From an uncultured Phocaeicola sp. (GTDB lineage Bacteria; Bacteroidota; Bacteroidia; Bacteroidales; Bacteroidaceae), in NCBI GenBank assembly GCA_944320135.1, contig CALUGI010000012.1, positions 19,213 to 83,212 of the forward strand: a stretch of 64,000 bases of DNA. The letters run 5' to 3'. A program made the position numbers and the translations under genes. Under the pieces are notes generated by a model, which was not told where the DNA came from, searched no databases, and was given only the letters and a program-made list of their open reading frames with translations. Shown here piece after piece: positions 43,811 to 52,545 of this stretch. Position 1 is the first letter of the stretch. Each line of letters begins with the position of its first letter.

Positions 43811-43876
43811 ATCCCTGCAAAGACGGGCGTTCATCCCTGCAAAGACGAGCGTTCATCCCGGCAAAGACGGGCGCAT
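43811..43876. repeat. Three-unit tandem array, exact 22-bp period
   Basis: ATCCCTGCAAAGACGGGCG and near-copies start at 43811, 43833 and 43855 (each 22 bp). The flanks at 43789 and 43921 show faded copies in the same phase. The array lies in the 449-base gap between DUF2490 and GH88, about 63 bases upstream of the DUF2490 -7 element. The rest of the gap shows only the GH88 promoter near its right end. Confidence 0.75.
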
Positions 43877-44121
43877 AAAAAAACGATTTGACGTTTTTTA
43901 TCGGTTGCCCTACAAGAAATATCCGCAAAATCATTAAATTTGTCCTGACGTTTGATTTCAATTGACATAATATACTATGGCAAACCGGTTCTCACTCTCC
44001 CGACAGAAAAAGCGGCGATACTGCAAAAATCGCCGTGTCCGTTGCATGAGAATACAACCGAAAAGCACATTTATGCCTTTTTTATGGACAATTTTATCCC
44101 CGTCCGTTCCGGAAATCGGCC

Positions 44122-44129
44122 TATCTTTG
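44122..44129 (+). promoter_or_regulatory. GH88 promoter -7 element within a short palindrome
   Basis: TATCTTTG (44122-44129) matches the -7 consensus and is framed as GGCC-TATCTTT-GGCC, so a repressor could overlap it. The start codon is 36 bases downstream. Confidence 0.6.
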
Positions 44130-44164
44130 GCCAAGTCTGAATATTAATCAAAAATTAATACCTT

Positions 44165-45412
44165 ATGAAGATCAAAAAGTATTTTGGAATCACCGCAGTG
44201 GCCGCGCTTGCGCTTGCTGCCTGCCAGCCGAAGCAGGAGGCGAAACCTGACTTCCTGACCGAAGAAATCAACAACATCGTGGCTCAGCACACGCTCCAGA
44301 CCGACATCATCGAAAAGAGCGGAAAATGCCTGAACCCGCGCACGCTCGACACGCTGGGAAACATCGTGTATGTACCCATTGACGACTGGACAAGCGGTTT
44401 CTTCCCCGGAAGCATGTGGCTCGACTACGACCTGACGAAAGACGAAAAATGGAAAAACCTCGCTGAAAAATATACCGAAGCACTCGACTCCGTGAAATAC
44501 TTGAAATGGCATCACGACGTAGGCTTCATGATAGGATGCAGCTATCTGACCGGCTACCGCCTGTGCGGACAGCCCGAATATAAGGACGTTATCGTGGAAG
44601 CCGCAAAATCGCTTTCCACCCGTTTCCGTCCGGGTGCAGGAGTCATCCAGTCGTGGGATGCCGACAGAGGATGGCAGGGAGAACGCGGATGGGAATGTCC
44701 GGTGATTATCGACAACATGATGAATCTGGAACTCCTGTTCGAGGCGACTCGTCTGTCGGGCGACTCTACATTCCACAAGATTGCCGTATCGCACGCCAAC
44801 CAGACAATGGCAAACCATTTCCGCCCGGACAACAGCTGCTACCACGTGGTTGACTACGCACTGAAAGACGGCAAAGTGAGAAGCCGCCAGACCGCACAGG
44901 GCTATGCGCACGAATCTGCATGGGCGCGCGGCCAGGCATGGGCTATCTACGGATTCACCACCTGCTACCGCTATACGCAAGACCCGCGCTATCTTGACCA
45001 GGCTGAAAAGACGCTGAACTTCTATCTGAACGACGCGAACCTGCCGAAAGACCTGATTCCGTATTGGGACTTCGATGCTCCGAAGATTCCGAACGAACCG
45101 AGAGACGCTTCCGCAGCAGCCTGCATCGCTTCTGCACTGTATGAAATGGACGGATACTGCCAAGGGAAGAACTACAAGGCTTTGGCCGACACTATCGTAA
45201 CCCATCTGGCAAGCCCGGACTACAAAGCGAAAGTAGGCGAAAACGGCAACTTCATCCTGATGCACTCTGTAGGCAGCATCCCGCACGGACAGGAAATCGA
45301 CGTTCCGCTGAACTATGCCGACTACTACTACCAGGAGGCTCTAATCCGCAAGAGAGACCTCGAAAACGGCCAGCCGTTCTCTTTCGTAACTGAAAAGGAC
45401 TCTATCCAGTAA
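44165..45412 (+). CDS. GH88 unsaturated glucuronyl hydrolase (lipoprotein)
   Basis: A 415-residue enzyme of glycoside hydrolase family 88 that removes the unsaturated uronic acid left by polysaccharide lyases from glycosaminoglycan oligosaccharides. It has a lipoprotein signal (ITAVAALALAAC, cysteine about residue 20). The (alpha/alpha)6 barrel shows conserved blocks: WTSGFFPGSMWLDYDL, HHDVGFMIGCSYLTGYRL with the probable catalytic Asp119, IIDNMMNLELLFEATRL with Asp182, and AHESAWARGQAWAIYGF. No lyase, SusC or SusD lies nearby, so it would act with enzymes encoded elsewhere. It is probably co-transcribed with the sulfatase that follows. Confidence 0.92.
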   Translation: MKIKKYFGITAVAALALAACQPKQEAKPDFLTEEINNIVAQHTLQTDIIEKSGKCLNPRTLDTLGNIVYVPIDDWTSGFFPGSMWLDYDLTKDEKWKNLAEKYTEALDSVKYLKWHHDVGFMIGCSYLTGYRLCGQPEYKDVIVEAAKSLSTRFRPGAGVIQSWDADRGWQGERGWECPVIIDNMMNLELLFEATRLSGDSTFHKIAVSHANQTMANHFRPDNSCYHVVDYALKDGKVRSRQTAQGYAHESAWARGQAWAIYGFTTCYRYTQDPRYLDQAEKTLNFYLNDANLPKDLIPYWDFDAPKIPNEPRDASAAACIASALYEMDGYCQGKNYKALADTIVTHLASPDYKAKVGENGNFILMHSVGSIPHGQEIDVPLNYADYYYQEALIRKRDLENGQPFSFVTEKDSIQ

Positions 45413-45421
45413 ACATACACA

Positions 45422-45483
45422 AACGCAGAGACACGGAGACACAGAGCCTTATGCGCTTCTCTGTGGCTCTGTGTCTTTGCGTT
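45422..45483. repeat. Inverted repeat of the 'cgcagagacacggagacacagag' family
   Basis: AACGCAGAGACACGGAGACA and the following ACAGAGCC pair with GGCTCTGTGTCTTTGCGTT (45465-45483) over most of their length. A related element (CGCAGAGACACACAGAG) ends hemD at 62479-62531. These repeats are scattered in Bacteroides genomes from my knowledge of the group. Here it lies in the 90-base gap between GH88 and the sulfatase and could partly terminate the transcript. Confidence 0.65.
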
Positions 45484-45502
45484 CCTATAAAATCGGACAA
45501 CC

Positions 45503-47050
45503 ATGAAACATCTTTCCTATACACTGCTGGGCGGAGCCGGACTGCTTGCCCTGACGGGATGCGGAAGTGCCCAGGAAACGGCGGAACAGACGCAGCCCAA
45601 CGTAATCTACGTGTTCCCCGACCAGTTCCGCAACATGGCGATGGGATTCTGGGGAGAACCGGGCTTCAAGGAGCATGTGCGCTTCGTGAACGACCCCGTA
45701 CACACGCCCAACATCGACAAGTTCGCCAAAGAATCGCTCGTGCTCTCGTCGGCCATGAGCAACTGCCCCCTGAGCAGCCCTCATCGCGGCTCCCTGCTCA
45801 CAGGAATGTACCCCAACAAGAGCGGAATCCCCCTGAACTGCAACTCCGACCGCCCCATCAGTTCGCTGAGGACGGACGTGGAATGCGTGAGCGACGTGTT
45901 CAGCAAGAACGGATACGACTGCGCCTATTTCGGAAAACTCCACGCAGATTTCCCCACCCCCAACGACCCGGCCAATCCGGGACACTACGTAGAAGACAAG
46001 ACTCCCGCATGGGACGCCTATACGCCGAAGGAACGCCGCCACGGATTCAACTACTGGTACTCCTACGGTACCTTCGACGAACACAAGAACCCGCACTACT
46101 GGGACACGGAAGGCAAACGCCACGACCCGAAGGAATGGTCGCCGCTCCACGAGGCCAAACAGGTGGTCTCTTATCTGAAAAACGAGAATGGACAGCGCGA
46201 CGCGAACAAGCCTTTCTTCATCATGGTGGGCATGAATCCTCCCCACAGCCCCTATCGTTCGTTAGACGACTGTATGGAGGAAGATTTCAACCTCTATAAA
46301 GACATGCCGACAGACAGCCTGCTGATTCGTCCGAATGCCGACAAAAAACGCGAGAAAGCGGCTTCTGCCCCCTACTACTTCGCATCGGTAACTGGCGTGG
46401 ACCGTGCGTTCGGCCAGATTCTGGACTGCTTGAAGGAACTGGGACTCGACAAGAACACAATTGTGGTATTCGCTTCCGACCACGGAGAAACCATGTGCAG
46501 CCAGTTTACCGACGACCCGAAGAACTCGCCGTATGCCGAATCCATGAACCATCCGTTCATCGTTCGCTATCCGGGACATATCCGCCCGCATGTAGACAGC
46601 CTGCTGCTATCTTCGCCGGACATCATGCCGACACTGCTCGGACTCTGCAAACTGGATAAAGACATCCCCGCCACCGTACAGGGCACAAACTATGCCCCCA
46701 TCTTCTTTGAAGACTCGACAAGCGCAATCGCCCGTCCGACCGGCGCACTATATATCCAAAACTTGGACGGAGACAAGGATAAGGACGGTAAAGTGATTTC
46801 CTATTTCCCGAAATCGAGAGGAATCAAGACGGCGCACTACACGCTGGCCCTCTACATCGACAAGGACAAGAAACTGCAGCGCACTCTTTTGTTCGATGAC
46901 GTGAACGACCCTTACCAGCTGAAGAACCTCAACCCGGAGGAATATCCGGAAGTCATGAAAGAACTCTGCAAGGAAATGGCGCAGCAACTGAAAGACATCG
47001 AAGACCCGTGGTATAACGAAAAGATACTTTCAGACTTGCTTCCGTACTGA
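45503..47050 (+). CDS. Serine-type S1 sulfatase, N-acetylglucosamine-6-O-sulfatase-like
   Basis: A 515-residue sulfatase lipoprotein (signal to GCGSAQE). The S1 signature is CPLSSPHRGSLLTGMYP, in which Ser91 of S-S-P-H-R would be changed to formylglycine by an anaerobic sulfatase-maturating enzyme. Metal-ligand blocks are IYVFPDQFRNMAMGFWG near the start and VVFASDHGETMCS near residue 325. The sequence closely resembles, as I recall it, the B. thetaiotaomicron heparan 6-O-sulfatase BT4656 (for example KLHADFPTPNDP and HGFNYWYSYGTFDEHKNP). With GH88 upstream it points to heparin or heparan sulfate fragments. No maturase gene is in the window. Confidence 0.93.
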   Translation: MKHLSYTLLGGAGLLALTGCGSAQETAEQTQPNVIYVFPDQFRNMAMGFWGEPGFKEHVRFVNDPVHTPNIDKFAKESLVLSSAMSNCPLSSPHRGSLLTGMYPNKSGIPLNCNSDRPISSLRTDVECVSDVFSKNGYDCAYFGKLHADFPTPNDPANPGHYVEDKTPAWDAYTPKERRHGFNYWYSYGTFDEHKNPHYWDTEGKRHDPKEWSPLHEAKQVVSYLKNENGQRDANKPFFIMVGMNPPHSPYRSLDDCMEEDFNLYKDMPTDSLLIRPNADKKREKAASAPYYFASVTGVDRAFGQILDCLKELGLDKNTIVVFASDHGETMCSQFTDDPKNSPYAESMNHPFIVRYPGHIRPHVDSLLLSSPDIMPTLLGLCKLDKDIPATVQGTNYAPIFFEDSTSAIARPTGALYIQNLDGDKDKDGKVISYFPKSRGIKTAHYTLALYIDKDKKLQRTLLFDDVNDPYQLKNLNPEEYPEVMKELCKEMAQQLKDIEDPWYNEKILSDLLPY

Positions 47051-47075
47051 TTCTTAAAGAAACTCTATACAAGGA

Positions 47076-47109
47076 AAAGGGGTGCGCCGGAACCTCGACG
47101 CACCCCTTT
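47076..47109. terminator. Terminator hairpin between sulfatase and yciH
   Basis: AAAGGGGTGCG (47076-47086) pairs exactly with 47099-47109, then CTTTTC. It can end transcription from both converging genes. Confidence 0.85.
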
Positions 47110-47121
47110 CTTTTCATTGTT

Positions 47122-47460
47122 TCATCTTGTCTGGCTATATCCTTCCGACTTGAGCAAATCAACGACACGCTGCTTGAACTCTCCTTGAATCAGGATTTCC
47201 CCATCTTTCACCGATCCGCCTACACCGCATTTGGCTTTCAGCATTTTCCCCAGTTCCTTCAAATCGTCTTCTTTCCCGATGAATCCGGAAACCACGGTTA
47301 CGGTCTTCCCTCCACGTCCTTTCTTTTCTATTGCCACGCGCAATTTCTGCCTGCTTTTTTCAATCGTTTCTTCTTCTTCCTCCGTCCCGTCATCATAACG
47401 GAAGTCGGGATTCGTGGAATACACGATATTCAGCCGGTCTTTCCAATCATTCTTTTTCAT
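47122..47460 (-). CDS. yciH: SUI1/eIF1-like translation factor YciH
   Basis: A 112-residue homologue of eukaryotic eIF1, related to bacterial YciH, which affects start selection during translation initiation. The SUI1 core is seen as KKGRGGKTVTVVSGF (residues about 46-60), LGKMLKAKCGVGGSVKDG (about 70-87) and EILIQGEFKQRVVDLL. The N-terminal 40 residues are charged and probably flexible. A -7 element (TACCTTTG on the minus strand, 47484-47491) is about 25 bases upstream. It is divergent from rex. Confidence 0.92.
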   Translation of the reverse strand: MKKNDWKDRLNIVYSTNPDFRYDDGTEEEEETIEKSRQKLRVAIEKKGRGGKTVTVVSGFIGKEDDLKELGKMLKAKCGVGGSVKDGEILIQGEFKQRVVDLLKSEGYSQTR

Positions 47461-47535
47461 GTCAAATATTCTTTAATGAGAATCAAAGGTAAGAACATTT
47501 TTTATCATTCGCTTATCCGTTTGCTGAGAAAAACG

Positions 47536-47543
47536 TATTTTTG
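47536..47543 (+). promoter_or_regulatory. rex promoter -7 element
   Basis: TATTTTTG lies 33 bases before the rex start. No clear -33 element at the usual spacing was found. Confidence 0.45.
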
Positions 47544-47576
47544 CAACGATTTGTTACTGAATAAAACGATACGTTG

Positions 47577-48230
47577 ATGGCAGAACGAGTACAAAAGAAT
47601 ACCGGCAAAATACCTGAGCCTACATTGCGGAGGCTTCCGTGGTATCTTTCCAGTGCAAAACTGATGAAAGAGAAAGGAGAGACTTATGTGTCGTCCACCC
47701 AGATTTCCCGGCAAATCAATATAGACGCTTCGCAGATAGCGAAAGACCTTTCGTATGTAAACATTGCCGGACGTACAAGAGTAGGGTATGAAACGGACAA
47801 GCTGATCAGTGTGCTTGAGGATTTTCTTGGTTTCACCAACATGCACCGGGCCTATCTCTTCGGAGTGGGAAGTTTAGGAGGCGCTTTGCTCTGCGATTCA
47901 GGCTTGTCGCACTTCGGTCTGAAAATCGTAGGAGCGTTCGACATCAATCCCTCTTTAGTGGGAACAAACATCAATGGTATCCCTATCTATCACACCGATG
48001 AGTTCGAAGAACGGATGGAAAAAGACAAGGTGAAGATAGGCGTGCTTACAGTGCCCATCAACATCTCACAAGAAATAACCGACAAGATGGTGAAGGGAGG
48101 AATCAAGGCAGTATGGAACTTTACGCCGTTCCGTATCCGCGTGCCCGAAGGCATCGTGGTACAGAACACTTCACTCTATGCTCATCTGGCCGTAATGTTT
48201 AACCGTTTGAACGAACTTGAAAAGAAATAG
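47577..48230 (+). CDS. rex: Redox-sensing transcriptional repressor Rex
   Basis: A 217-residue repressor that reads the NADH/NAD+ ratio and releases fermentation genes when NADH rises. The N-terminal winged helix includes PEPTLRRLPWYLSSAKLM and VSSTQISRQINIDASQIAKD. The Rossmann domain has GVGSLGGALLCDSG (residue about 95) and AFDINPSLVG with the adenine-ribose-binding Asp. The C-terminal helix that swaps between subunits is LYAHLAVMFNRLNEL. A TTG three bases upstream of the ATG is not needed. It starts a run of same-strand genes reaching rnhB. Confidence 0.96.
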   Translation: MAERVQKNTGKIPEPTLRRLPWYLSSAKLMKEKGETYVSSTQISRQINIDASQIAKDLSYVNIAGRTRVGYETDKLISVLEDFLGFTNMHRAYLFGVGSLGGALLCDSGLSHFGLKIVGAFDINPSLVGTNINGIPIYHTDEFEERMEKDKVKIGVLTVPINISQEITDKMVKGGIKAVWNFTPFRIRVPEGIVVQNTSLYAHLAVMFNRLNELEKK

Positions 48231-48235
48231 ATTCA

Positions 48236-48853
48236 ATGAAGATAATAGCAGTTGGCATGAACTACAGACTCCATTGCGAGGAGCTGCACGCCGGAGAGCC
48301 CGTACCGGAAGAACCGGTGATTTTTATGAAACCCGACTCGGCCATTCTGAAGGACGGAAAGCCGTTTTTTATCCCCGACTTCTGCAAACAAGTCGACTAT
48401 GAAACAGAATTGGTAGTACGCATCAGTCGCTTGGGGAAAAACATCGCGGAACGTTTCGCGCACCGCTATTATGATGCCGTAACCGTGGGCATTGACTTTA
48501 CCGCACGCGACCTCCAACGGAAATACCGTGCCGAAGGAAAACCTTGGGAACTCTGCAAAGGATTCGACAACTCGGCAGCCATCGGCGACTGGATTCCCGT
48601 GAACCGTTTTGCAGACATCCAGAACATCCGTTTCCATCTGGATATCGACGGCAAAACCGTGCAGCAGGGAAACACATGCGACATGATTTTCAATGTAGAC
48701 CGGATTATCGCATACGTGAGCCAGTTCTGCACAGTGAAAATCGGAGACCTGCTTTATACGGGAACACCTGTAGGAGTAGGCCCCGTGCAGATAGGCAATC
48801 ATCTGGAAGGTTATCTGGAAAACAATAAAGTACTTGAATTCAATATACGATGA
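48236..48853 (+). CDS. Fumarylacetoacetate hydrolase-family protein
   Basis: A 205-residue metal-dependent hydrolase or isomerase of the FAH superfamily. Its small size fits the YcgM/FAHD1 group, which acts on acylpyruvates or oxaloacetate. The metal-binding E-x-E...D pattern is seen in YETELVVRISRLGKNI (about residue 60) and VTVGIDFTARDLQRK (about residue 85). The KPDSAIL and GDLLYTGTPVGVGPV blocks are also typical. The exact substrate cannot be read from sequence. It starts 5 bases after rex, and its stop overlaps the ispF start (ATGA). Confidence 0.88.
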   Translation: MKIIAVGMNYRLHCEELHAGEPVPEEPVIFMKPDSAILKDGKPFFIPDFCKQVDYETELVVRISRLGKNIAERFAHRYYDAVTVGIDFTARDLQRKYRAEGKPWELCKGFDNSAAIGDWIPVNRFADIQNIRFHLDIDGKTVQQGNTCDMIFNVDRIIAYVSQFCTVKIGDLLYTGTPVGVGPVQIGNHLEGYLENNKVLEFNIR

Positions 48854-49335
48854 AGATAAGAACAGGATTCGGCTTCGACGTCCATCGGCTGGTGCCGGGA
48901 CGCGAACTGTGGTTAGGAGGAATCAGACTGGAACACGAGATGGGGCTTCTGGGACATTCCGATGCCGATGTGCTGATACATGCCATCTGCGACGCATTGC
49001 TGGGTGCCGCCAACATGCGCGACATCGGATATCATTTCCCCGACAACGCTTCGGAATTCGAGAATATAGACAGCAAGATACTTCTAAAGAAGACTGTCAA
49101 CTTGATAGCTCAGAAAGGGTATCATGTGGGAAACATTGACGCGACAGTATGTGCCGAACGCCCTAAGTTGAAAGCATATATTCCCCTTATGCAGGAAACG
49201 CTTGCCGGAGTGATGGGGATAGACGCAGACGATGTATCCATCAAAGCTACCACGACCGAAAAGTTAGGATTCACCGGACGTGAGGAAGGCATTTCCGCAT
49301 ACGCCACGGTACTGATTGAAAAAACTGAAGAATGA
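48850..49335 (+). CDS. ispF: 2-C-methyl-D-erythritol 2,4-cyclodiphosphate synthase
   Basis: A 161-residue trimeric enzyme of the MEP isoprenoid pathway. The zinc ligands lie in FGFDVHRL (Asp and His near residues 8-10) and in the LGHSDADVLIHAICDALLG block (about residue 35-53). The terminal TTEKLGFTGREEGISAYA block is typical. Length is normal. Its start overlaps the FAH-family stop and its stop overlaps the glycosyltransferase start, so the four genes from rex to GT2 are tightly packed. Confidence 0.98.
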   Translation: MKIRTGFGFDVHRLVPGRELWLGGIRLEHEMGLLGHSDADVLIHAICDALLGAANMRDIGYHFPDNASEFENIDSKILLKKTVNLIAQKGYHVGNIDATVCAERPKLKAYIPLMQETLAGVMGIDADDVSIKATTTEKLGFTGREEGISAYATVLIEKTEE

Positions 49336-50330
49336 GCAATCCGAAATATTCCATAATCATCCCCGTATATAACCGTCCCGATGAGGTGGACGAACTTCTG
49401 GAAAGTCTTTCGCATCAGACACTCAAGGATTTTGAAGTGGTGGTGGTGGAAGACGGTTCGTCCGTGCCTTGCAAGGAAGTGGTCGGGAAGTACCTCCCGG
49501 AGATGGAAATCCGTTATTACGCCAAGCCGAACTCCGGACCGGGACAGACCCGAAATTACGGAGCGGAACGAAGTAGGGGAGAATATCTCCTTATTCTGGA
49601 TTCCGACTGCATCCTTCCGGAAGACTATCTTCAGGCAGTTGACGCCGAATTGGAACGTGAACCGGCAGACGCTTTCGGAGGGCCCGACCGGGCACACGCT
49701 TCATTTACGCCGGTTCAAAAAGCCATCAATTATGCAATGACTTCATTCTTTACCACAGGCGGAATCCGGGGAGGGAAAAAGAAGATGGACAAATTCTACC
49801 CTCGGAGCTTCAATATGGGCGTGCGTGCCAAAGTGTATAAAACATTGGGCGGATTCTCCAACATGCGTTTCGGCGAGGACATCGACTTCAGCATCCGTAT
49901 CTTCAAGAACGGATACAGATGCCGTCTTTTTCCCGAAGCATGGGTATGGCACAAACGACGCACAGATTTCCGCAAGTTTTTCAAGCAAGTACACAATTCG
50001 GGCATCGCGCGCATCAATCTCTACAAGAAATATCCCGAATCGCTGAAGCTCGTGCATCTGCTTCCGGCGGTATTTACCGTAGGAGCAGCGCTGGTGTTGC
50101 TTGCCGCTCCGGTCTGTCCGTGGAGTTTGGTTCTTCTTTTAATATTCGCTTTGACGATATTCTTAGATTCATCCTTACGAAACAAGAACGCATGGATAGG
50201 ACTGCTTTCCATAGCGGCCGCTTTCATCCAACTCACAGGTTACGGTTCAGGTTTTCTCCGTGCCTGGTGGGAGCGGTGCGTATTAGGCAAAGACTCATTT
50301 TCCGCATTCGAAGAAAGTTTCTACAAATAA
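49332..50330 (+). CDS. Family 2 glycosyltransferase, membrane-anchored
   Basis: A 332-residue GT-A-fold enzyme. The nucleotide-binding start [20 protein letters not shown] and the DxD-type [14 protein letters not shown] (about residue 90) are clear, and the acceptor-side [16 protein letters not shown] (about residue 180) carries the ED pair typical of inverting GT2 enzymes. Two or three membrane helices close the protein ([37 protein letters not shown]). The sugar and acceptor are unknown; surface polysaccharide or lipid glycosylation is likely. The start overlaps ispF. Confidence 0.92.
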   Translation: MSNPKYSIIIPVYNRPDEVDELLESLSHQTLKDFEVVVVEDGSSVPCKEVVGKYLPEMEIRYYAKPNSGPGQTRNYGAERSRGEYLLILDSDCILPEDYLQAVDAELEREPADAFGGPDRAHASFTPVQKAINYAMTSFFTTGGIRGGKKKMDKFYPRSFNMGVRAKVYKTLGGFSNMRFGEDIDFSIRIFKNGYRCRLFPEAWVWHKRRTDFRKFFKQVHNSGIARINLYKKYPESLKLVHLLPAVFTVGAALVLLAAPVCPWSLVLLLIFALTIFLDSSLRNKNAWIGLLSIAAAFIQLTGYGSGFLRAWWERCVLGKDSFSAFEESFYK

Positions 50331-50346
50331 AAACTTGATTGCATTC

Positions 50347-50952
50347 ATGCTACTTCCTTTTCTACATAAAGATACCATTGAAGCCGGATGCGACGAAGCC
50401 GGAAGGGGATGCCTGGCAGGAGCTGTATTCGCCGCAGCCGTCATCCTGCCTGCCGATTTCCGAAACGAGATGCTGAACGATTCTAAGAAACTCACAGAAA
50501 AGCAACGCTACGAGCTTCGAAACATAGTAGAAAGCAACGCATTAGCTTGGGCTGTAGGCATCGTAACGCCGGAAGAAATCGACAAAATAAACATCTTGAA
50601 CGCTTCGTTTCTGGCCATGCACCGGGCGGTAGACCAACTGGAACTGCGTCCGCAACACTTGCTGGTTGACGGAAACCGATTCAACCCTTATCCAGGAGTC
50701 CCGCACACGACAATAGTAAAAGGCGACGGAAAATATCTTTCCATTGCAGCTGCTTCCATTTTGGCAAAGACCTACCGAGACGATTACATGAATCGGCTGG
50801 CGGAAGAATTTCCGATGTATGACTGGAAAAAGAACAAAGGATACCCCACTAAAAAACATCGGGAGGCCATCAAGAAATACGGCACGACTCCCTACCATCG
50901 CGTCTCTTTCAATCTGTTGGGAGACGGACAACTTTCTTTTGATTTCGACTGA
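50347..50952 (+). CDS. rnhB: Ribonuclease HII
   Basis: A 201-residue nuclease that cuts RNA in RNA-DNA hybrids, including single ribonucleotides in DNA. The catalytic acidic residues are in [16 protein letters not shown] (Asp and Glu about residues 15-16) and in [11 protein letters not shown] (Asp about residue 104). The C-terminal [25 protein letters not shown]-type block, seen at [12 protein letters not shown] and NKGYPTKKH, is typical. ATG 50347 is chosen over a TTG at 50335. It follows GT2 by 16 bases. Confidence 0.97.
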   Translation: MLLPFLHKDTIEAGCDEAGRGCLAGAVFAAAVILPADFRNEMLNDSKKLTEKQRYELRNIVESNALAWAVGIVTPEEIDKINILNASFLAMHRAVDQLELRPQHLLVDGNRFNPYPGVPHTTIVKGDGKYLSIAAASILAKTYRDDYMNRLAEEFPMYDWKKNKGYPTKKHREAIKKYGTTPYHRVSFNLLGDGQLSFDFD

Positions 50953-50961
50953 CGGCAAATT

Positions 50962-51183
50962 TTACACGAGACCTTGTACGCTAAGGAAGAAGAACACTCC
51001 CGTAGCCATCATCAGAAGACCCAATGCCGCATAGAACATACGCGCTTGCCTGCGACCTACATTCTTCACTATAAATTGCGAATTTTGAGCCGTGAAGAAC
51101 CAATCCCAGTTGAAAATGGAGGCTAGCACCGCCAACAATCCCACCAAGACAAACAAAGCCTGTATGACATAATGAAACTGCAT
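50962..51183 (-). CDS. Imm17-like small two-helix membrane protein
   Basis: A 73-residue protein with two hydrophobic helices (VIQALFVLVGLLAVLASIFN and ARMFYAALGLLMMATGVFFF) linked by a loop containing the motif NWDWFFTAQNSQFIVKNVGRRQAR. The IFNWDWFF turn is what I associate with the immunity-17 (Imm17) family, proposed as immunity proteins for polymorphic toxins in Bacteroidetes. No toxin gene is adjacent. It starts 7 bases after the tsaE stop on the same strand; an alternative ATG at 51201 would overlap tsaE. Confidence 0.65.
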   Translation of the reverse strand: MQFHYVIQALFVLVGLLAVLASIFNWDWFFTAQNSQFIVKNVGRRQARMFYAALGLLMMATGVFFFLSVQGLV

Positions 51184-51190
51184 GGCAAAA

Positions 51191-51613
51191 TCACGCTTCA
51201 TCGAAGCGCACGGTGCGCGTTCCGTCTTCCTGTTCCTCGATATGCACTTTCACCGTATCTCCCGGAAGCAGTTCTTCCACCAATTCCGGCCATTCGATGA
51301 AGCAGAGCGCACCGCAATAGAAATAGTCTTCATAGCCCATGTCATACACTTCTTCCAACTTCTTGATCCGATAGAAATCAAAGTGATAAATAAGCTCACC
51401 GTTTTCATCCGACCTGTATTCGTTGACGATGGCGAAAGTGGGCGAATTGATTACATCCGTAACCCCCAATTCCTCGCACACGGCTTTTATGAACGTAGTC
51501 TTTCCTGCGCCCATCTTCCCGTAAAAGGCAAATACGGTATTGTCTCCCATCTCCGCAATGAATTGGCGGGCAGTTTCACGGATATTGTCAAGCGAAGTGA
51601 TTTTGAGTTCCAT
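51191..51613 (-). CDS. tsaE: tRNA threonylcarbamoyladenosine biosynthesis ATPase TsaE
   Basis: A 140-residue ATPase required with TsaB and TsaD for the t6A37 modification in ANN-decoding tRNAs. The Walker A loop is [16 protein letters not shown] (residues about 30-45), followed by [11 protein letters not shown] and the [21 protein letters not shown] block, then [16 protein letters not shown]. An upstream ATG at 51751 is a frame extension into AT-rich spacer and is not used. It is followed by the Imm17-like gene. Confidence 0.96.
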   Translation of the reverse strand: MELKITSLDNIRETARQFIAEMGDNTVFAFYGKMGAGKTTFIKAVCEELGVTDVINSPTFAIVNEYRSDENGELIYHFDFYRIKKLEEVYDMGYEDYFYCGALCFIEWPELVEELLPGDTVKVHIEEQEDGTRTVRFDEA

Positions 51614-51674
51614 TGTATATTCCGTTAATGTTAGGCCACAAAAATACAACAAATCTCCGGAACGGAATGATTCG

Positions 51675-52505
51675 TCAGCGCAAAAAATTCTCTTTTCTTT
51701 TCCGGCAAAACATCCCGGCCTTCGCACCAGCATAAAGCAAGATGGAAACAAAAATAATGGAAGCGCCCGAAGGCACTTGCAGGCAATAAGAAAGGAACAG
51801 TCCGCCTATGCAGCTGATACACCCCAAGAGAATAGACAGCCAAATGATGCGTTTGAAATTGGAAGTAAACAGATTGGCCGTCATTTGCGGCAGGGTGAGA
51901 AGCGATATGGCCAGCACGATGCCTACCATACGCAGGCAAGCCACGATGGTAAGGGCTATAAACATCATAAGAAGATACTCGAACAAAGCGACCGGCATCC
52001 GCTGGGAACGGGCAAACTCCCGGTCGAAAGCAATGGCGAGAATCGGACGGAGAAAAATGCTGAAAAACAACGCCAGAACCGCACTCAACACGCCAAGCAT
52101 CAACAGATCGCCTTTCGTGATGGTCAGGATATTGCCGAAAAGATAGGAAGAAAGGTCGGGGGTGAATCCGGGAGCCAGAAAGCTGAATATGATTCCCACG
52201 GCCATTCCGAACGTCCAGAACACGGCAATGGCAGAATCTTCGCGCATATCGCTTCGCTTGCTCAGCCACTCCACGCCGAAGGCAGAAAGCACCGAAAACA
52301 CGGCCGCCGCAAGAATCGGCGAAACTCCCGCGTACAGGCCGATACCGATGCCTCCGAAAGAAGCATGGGTAAGCCCCCCGCTGATAAACACCAGACGCCG
52401 GGTTACGATGTAAGTGCCGATAATGCCGCACGCAACGCTTGCAAACAGGCTGCCGAGCAAGGCGTGCCGGAAAAAAGCATATTGAAACAATTCAAAAAAT
52501 TCCAT
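51675..52505 (-). CDS. Zinc/manganese-type ABC transporter permease (ZnuB-like)
   Basis: A 276-residue inner-membrane permease of the ABC-3 family, the channel of zinc, manganese or iron importers. The family motif [24 protein letters not shown]-like segment is seen as [16 protein letters not shown] (residue about 42), and [20 protein letters not shown] (about 210) is typical. Seven to eight hydrophobic stretches are visible. The partner ATPase and metal-binding protein are not in the window, so this permease is an orphan here. The metal cannot be told apart from sequence. Confidence 0.92.
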   Translation of the reverse strand: MEFFELFQYAFFRHALLGSLFASVACGIIGTYIVTRRLVFISGGLTHASFGGIGIGLYAGVSPILAAAVFSVLSAFGVEWLSKRSDMREDSAIAVFWTFGMAVGIIFSFLAPGFTPDLSSYLFGNILTITKGDLLMLGVLSAVLALFFSIFLRPILAIAFDREFARSQRMPVALFEYLLMMFIALTIVACLRMVGIVLAISLLTLPQMTANLFTSNFKRIIWLSILLGCISCIGGLFLSYCLQVPSGASIIFVSILLYAGAKAGMFCRKRKENFLR

Positions 52506-52545
52506 AACTGCAATAACACAAACCCATCCACATTTACACGGCCGA

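Noticed and set aside
43749-43937. A 62-residue open frame over the 43811 array
   Set aside because: Its sequence comes mostly from the repeat units, it has no recognisable domain or signal, and it lies in a gap between two promoters.
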